Assembly: GCA_033439795.1 (NCBI GenBank)
Contig: JAUTDP010000004.1
Coordinates: 3,782,001 to 3,846,000 of the forward strand
Source of the DNA: Sordaria brevicollis
Lineage: Eukaryota > Ascomycota > Sordariomycetes > Sordariales > Sordariaceae
DNA: 64,000 nt
Direction of reading: 5' to 3'
The notes beneath the pieces were generated by a model that worked only from the letters and a program-made list of their open reading frames with translations, made no database searches and was not told the origin of the DNA. A program made the position numbers and the translations under genes. Below are positions 60,172 through 64,000 of this stretch, piece after piece (the stretch's first letter is position 1; every line of letters starts with the position of its first letter).

Positions 60172-60847
60172 TGGTGAGTGGTCTGGTGGTGTGAGGGCCT
60201 TGATGGCCCAAGCTCTTTTCTCGTCCTACGTAAGCATACCGGCGTTGCATCACCCGCGGCAGGGGCGGCCCCGCTCTGGATGCCACCACGAATTCACGAA
60301 AACCCCACAACGACCCGCCCTACCGGCCTTGGCAGCATCGTGGAAGCCTTGCCGTGGAGCGCTGCAGCCTTGACGACGGAGCTTCTCCCTCTTCCTTCAT
60401 GGAGTCATCAACCTTCAACTGTTCATCTTTTTCTCCTTTCCACTTACAAGAGTGTCTCAAAAACAACAAGACATTACAATTTCCCCGCTGCTTCCAAGAT
60501 ACCCCTCGTTGCGTTGTCAATTTCTGCTTACTCTGCCTTTATCCCCGCGCGCGCAAAGGAGATCTCACCTGTCCGTTTACCCCGCCATTCAACCACACAA
60601 AGCAAGCAAAGCAAACAAGCTTCATGCCCGCCCGCCTTTGCTTGTTAGCCAACGTTACCGCCGTCGATTACCTTACTGGTCGTTTTCAATCCCATAACTG
60701 CGAGAACATATTTTGAGGACGATCTCAGCATCTTGAGCTTAATTGCATATTTACTACTCGTCCTCCTCACACGATCAATTGTCGTCGTCGGGTACATCTC
60801 CTTTACACTAGTTTCCCCGACGCAAAAACCATTACATATCAGCAATC
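60172..60847. other. Host sequence upstream of the ubiquitin-conjugating enzyme gene
   Basis: Normal composition; promoter and C/T-rich leader of the gene at 60,848. Overlapping short frames here have no support. The promoter begins only about 680 bases from the retrotransposon end. Confidence 0.5.
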
Positions 60848-61516
60848 ATGAACACCACAAAGCGCATCGCGAAGGTATGTATCTACACCCACAGCTTTCA
60901 TCTACCCACCTTCGCATGCAGTAAGCCAAAACTAACTTCACCCTCCCTTTCCCTTTCTCACCAACAGGAATTCGCAGACTGCACCACCGCCCCACCACCC
61001 GGAATCTCCATCGTCCTCCCCTCCGACGCCGACCTTCACACCTGGCATGTCACCGTGACCGCGCCCGCCAACTCGGTGTACGCGCCCGGGCGCTTCGGTC
61101 TGATCCTCAAGCTTCCACAAGACTACCCCTTCAAGCCGCCGACCATCAACTTCACTACGCGCATCTACCACCCCAACATCACCAACGACTCGCTCGGCAA
61201 CATTTGCCTGGGCCTGCTCAAGTCCGAGAACTGGAAGCCCGCGTCCAAGATCATCTCGGTCTTGGAAGCCGTGCGCAACATCCTCGTCGAGCCGATGCCG
61301 GACGACGCGCTCGAGCAGCGCATCGCGGACGAGTACCGACGGGACAGGCCCGAGTTTGAGAAGAACGCGAAGGCGTACGTTGAGAGGTACGCTAAGGGCA
61401 CGGTCAAGTTTGACCAGGTTGCGCAGGATAAAAAGGATGGTGGTGCGCCTTCGGGTAAGAAACAAGGAGGAAATGGAGGAGGTGCTGGTGCTGGTGGCTC
61501 TGCTGCATCCGCGTAG
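60848..61516 (+). CDS. Ubiquitin-conjugating enzyme E2 (UBE2L3-like)
   Basis: Two exons, 60,848-60,874 and 60,968-61,516, give 191 residues; the 93-base intron is GTATGT...CAACAG and falls after MNTTKRIAK. The UBC fold is complete: TWHVTVTAPANSVYAPGRF, LPQDYPFKPPTINF, HPNI (77-80) and the catalytic Cys89 in GNICLGLLKSENWKPASK. The LKSENWKP stretch and the YRRDRPEFEKNAKAYVERYAKG helix resemble human UBE2L3/UbcH7, an E2 that works with HECT and RBR ligases, more than the UBE2D class. This placement is by eye. A Gly/Ala/Lys-rich tail (about 155-191) extends the domain. If the intron were retained the frame would stay open, but the encoded insert is unlike any E2. Confidence 0.9.
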   Translation: MNTTKRIAKVCIYTHSFHLPTFACSKPKLTSPSLSLSHQQEFADCTTAPPPGISIVLPSDADLHTWHVTVTAPANSVYAPGRFGLILKLPQDYPFKPPTINFTTRIYHPNITNDSLGNICLGLLKSENWKPASKIISVLEAVRNILVEPMPDDALEQRIADEYRRDRPEFEKNAKAYVERYAKGTVKFDQVAQDKKDGGAPSGKKQGGNGGGAGAGGSAASA

Positions 61517-63238
61517 GGGCCGACGCAGCAGGCACGCAGACAATGAGGGGCTCTCTTGTCGAGAGGCTACGAGATTGTCACGCGGCATGGCTTTTCGGTT
61601 CTTCCTAACGGATACCTTTTTTTAAAATGCGCATGGCGAGCTAGCCATGGTTTCGAGGAGGAAGGGAAAACTTTGATGTTGCGAGGCTGATACGGGAGGT
61701 CGTTGATGATGCCCCCCACTACCACGACGAAGATTAAGCAGAATCGAACCATTGCAAGAGAGATCAGTTACCTTGCCAAGGTCAAGCAAGCAAAGGCACC
61801 GGACTTCGGTGAAGGAACTTCCCACCATTGGGCTGAAGATGGTTATTTACAATACCAATGTTGAGAGCAAGTTGGACCTGGGCTGGAGACGATGGTGGTT
61901 ACTGAACCCTTAGACTGGTCTAGGAGGCCTTGGTCTCTAGGGAATCATGGAAGATATAACAGATGGAGATAAACGATGCATACATACTGGCCACAACGAG
62001 TGGCAAAGAGCTATCGTTTTGGGGCACATACCTAGCGGCAGCAATAGTTATTACCTGAATTTCAGTTGCCACAAGAAAAATGACCGAATCATCAACCAAC
62101 ACTTGCATCTTCCGGCGCATGCTGTCTGTAAACTCACGATGCAGGTTTGTGTACTCCGAGTTATGCAACAAGTTATGCAATATGCAATATGCTATACTAT
62201 GCTATGCTACGCTTTTGCGACTTCTTCGCTTCGCTTAAACTTCCCAATAGATAAGAAAATCTTTTTCTCTTTCCCATTTGCGCGCCCTGACCTTTGTAAA
62301 CCTCGAGTGACCTTGAACGCAATCCTTGCTTTGTCCTATCCAGCCCTCCTTCTATAAGACCGTTCCACATTTTTGTTCTTTTCGATCCCCAACTCTCTTT
62401 CTCTCGTGTACGTGTGCAAATAAATAATAAGCGAACAAGACAGAGACAAGACAACACCTTGACCCAACCACCGCTCCGTCACCACCCAGATAAGAAAAGT
62501 TTTGTGGAATATGTACAAAGGAAATCAGGAGGCGTGCCCTCTGCAAGAGGATGTGGTTGGTGGTGGCTTATTGTTGGGGTATGTATTGATAAAGAGAGTG
62601 CCCTAAAGGGCTTTGCATATGAAACAGTAAAAAGAAGAAGATTATACCACCACCAAGAGAAATTTTTGTCTAAAGCGACGCCTCCCATTTTGGCGAACAG
62701 AATATTGTGTGATGAGATGATAAAAGTGACGGGTCATGACAACATCAGTAGAAACAAAAAGATGTGGTATATGACAAGATAATAGGGGAGTTTTTGACGT
62801 CAAGTCAGCCCGAAGTTGGTATATGGGTATGGTAGGTTGTGGGTATTGTATGTGTCTTTTGTCTTGTCTTGTCTTGCTTGCTTGTGTTGAAGAAGATTAC
62901 AATAGTAAAAAAGAGCAATCGCTTGAGCGTTGCAGGTGTTGTTATACAGCAGCGGGGGAATGAAAGGGCAATTGCTTCCATGATGCCAGCAAGCAGATGG
63001 AGGATAGATGCGAAGGAGGTTGGATGAATGGACACATGCGAGTAAACAAGTGGATGAAAGAACAATATGTTCTGCTCAAGCTCAGCTCAGCTCAGTAGCT
63101 TCCCCTCTCCAAGTTCCGGTTATGATGGTTATGATGAACAGGATCTCCATCTACACCTCGACCTTCGAGGTTCAGGTTCAGGTTCAGGTCTAGGTTCAGA
63201 GGACCAAGAGCAAGTATGGACACGGGCCGAGGTGCACA
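61517..63238. other. Convergent intergenic region
   Basis: Between the 3' ends of the E2 gene (+) and the TBC gene (-). Frames of 60-136 codons overlap on both strands without family features. A GGTTCA hexamer array lies at about 63,168-63,199 and CTCAG repeats at about 63,078-63,095. No RNA gene recognised. Confidence 0.45.
63168..63199. repeat. GGTTCA hexamer repeat
   Basis: Four to five imperfect copies of AGGTTC/GGTTCA (AGGTTCAGGTTCAGGTTCAG, then GTCTAGGTTCAGAGG) just downstream of the TBC gene stop codon. Confidence 0.8.
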
Positions 63239-64000
63239 CTACATCACCTCATCCGCCCGGGCTTGTTCGCGATCCCCCCTCCCTCTTCTACTAAACAGTG
63301 TTGACCCCTTCCGGTCGTCACCAGTGAGGTCCAGCCCACCAGCCACCGACCTGGACGCCGGATTTCCAACATGCGCAGCCGTGTTCAGCCGGGGTCCAGC
63401 CTCGCTCGCGGCCTCTTGCAGGGCCCTCCACTTCTGAATGTTATCGCGTCGTTCCTGTCGCTTCTCCTCCACCGCCTCCTGGGTCAGGTGCCCAATGCCG
63501 TTACGCCGCTTGTAGCAGGCGTCCATCAGCATGTTGCAGTCGATCAGGCGCCGGGGAAACGCTTGCACCACGCCGAACATCTCCATCGGATCCTGGACCG
63601 CCCTGATCTCGTTCTCGCCGAGCTTGAAGATGGTAAGGGCGATGCGGAACAGGGTGCGAGAGCCTTCGTAGAAGAACACGTCCCATACGCGCAGCACGGT
63701 TTCGATTGGGAGCGTTCCAATGAAACACGACATGAACCAGGCCGTCATGCACAGCGTGATGGCAGGAAGTCGGTTGGGATCGCTGATGCTGAGGTTCTTG
63801 CCGCCGTGCCTTACGCGGTTCCCTAACCGGTGTCTTTTGCTGGTGTTTGCTTCAAGCTCATCTCCGCCAATCTGCTTCCAGACGTTGGGTAGCGAATCTT
63901 TCAATGTTCCCATCAATACACCAAGATCGACCTTGGAGCCTTCCAAGCTCATCTCGTGAGTCCCTGGCAAGTACACTCGCGTGATGACGTTCAACAACCA
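63239..64000 (-). CDS. TBC-domain Rab GTPase-activating protein (C-terminal part)
   Basis: The minus-strand frame enters from the right edge and ends at a TAG at 63,241-63,239, giving the last 253 residues. It holds the C-terminal half of a TBC (Tre2/Bub2/Cdc16) domain, which accelerates GTP hydrolysis by Rab proteins in membrane traffic. Seen: GGDELEANTSKRHRLGN (a charged insertion), LPAITLCMTAWFMSCFIGTLPIETVLRVWDVFFYEGSRTLFRIALTIF with the family's R-x-W-D-x-x-F-x-E-G pattern, and a following helix containing FPRRLIDCNMLMDACYKRR. A disordered, basic tail follows. The catalytic Arg and Gln fingers lie beyond the window. The gene start is not in view. Confidence 0.88.
   Translation of the reverse strand, partial: WLLNVITRVYLPGTHEMSLEGSKVDLGVLMGTLKDSLPNVWKQIGGDELEANTSKRHRLGNRVRHGGKNLSISDPNRLPAITLCMTAWFMSCFIGTLPIETVLRVWDVFFYEGSRTLFRIALTIFKLGENEIRAVQDPMEMFGVVQAFPRRLIDCNMLMDACYKRRNGIGHLTQEAVEEKRQERRDNIQKWRALQEAASEAGPRLNTAAHVGNPASRSVAGGLDLTGDDRKGSTLFSRRGRGDREQARADEVM

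Noticed and set aside
62414..62782. 122-codon plus-strand frame downstream of the E2 gene
   Set aside because: No family features, poor start context and overlap with several minus-strand frames; treated as chance.

Overview
The window looks like nuclear DNA of a filamentous ascomycete, most likely Neurospora or a close Sordariales relative. The reasons are short (about 55-95 base) GT-AG introns with CTAAC/CTGAC-type branch sites, protein sequences of Sordariomycete type, and repeats that carry the full signature of repeat-induced point mutation (RIP): C-to-T changes at CpA on either strand. The species cannot be fixed from the sequence alone.

Layout. 1-15,960 is one continuous, extremely A+T-rich block in which CpA/TpG is almost gone while CpG persists. 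It contains no intact gene. It does contain decayed reading frames whose stops fall mostly where Gln or Trp codons would be: minus strand at 1-1,500, plus strand at about 4.15-4.86, 5.04-5.95 and 7.39-8.37 kb, and minus strand at about 13.09-14.46 kb. The last resembles the fungal DUF6589 family. About 20 short imperfect palindromes lie in clusters, several of them in the gaps between these frames. 15,970-48,270 is a normal gene-dense euchromatic segment. 48,552-60,166 is a second RIP-mutated block. It resolves into two separate Copia-type LTR retrotransposons, both on the minus strand, with LTR pairs of 194 and 172 bases, separated by 94 bases of unmutated host DNA. 60,172-64,000 returns to normal gene sequence.

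Genes, left to right: a 106-residue putative mitochondrial membrane protein (+); SSF1/PPAN Brix protein (-) and RRP3/DDX47 helicase (+), divergent from one promoter region; a CWF19/CwfJ spliceosome-recycling protein (-); a DUF7053-type fungal protein (-); GPN1/Npa3 GTPase (+) converging on RNA polymerase subunit Rpb12 (-); a HIT-family protein (+); an aldo-keto reductase (-); a ChAPs (Bud7/Bch1-type) exomer subunit (-); the very large HIR3/CABIN1 histone-chaperone subunit (+); a UBE2L3-like ubiquitin-conjugating enzyme (+); and the C-terminal part of a TBC Rab-GAP (-) that runs off the right edge.

Functional themes. Two neighbouring genes act in ribosome assembly (SSF1 in the large subunit, RRP3 in the small). 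GPN1 and Rpb12 both belong to RNA polymerase II biogenesis. Exomer and TBC proteins belong to membrane traffic. These are ordinary housekeeping functions in eukaryotic clusters without operons. The least explained part of the window is the left RIP block, whose decayed frames and palindrome clusters may be remains of one or more multi-gene mobile elements.
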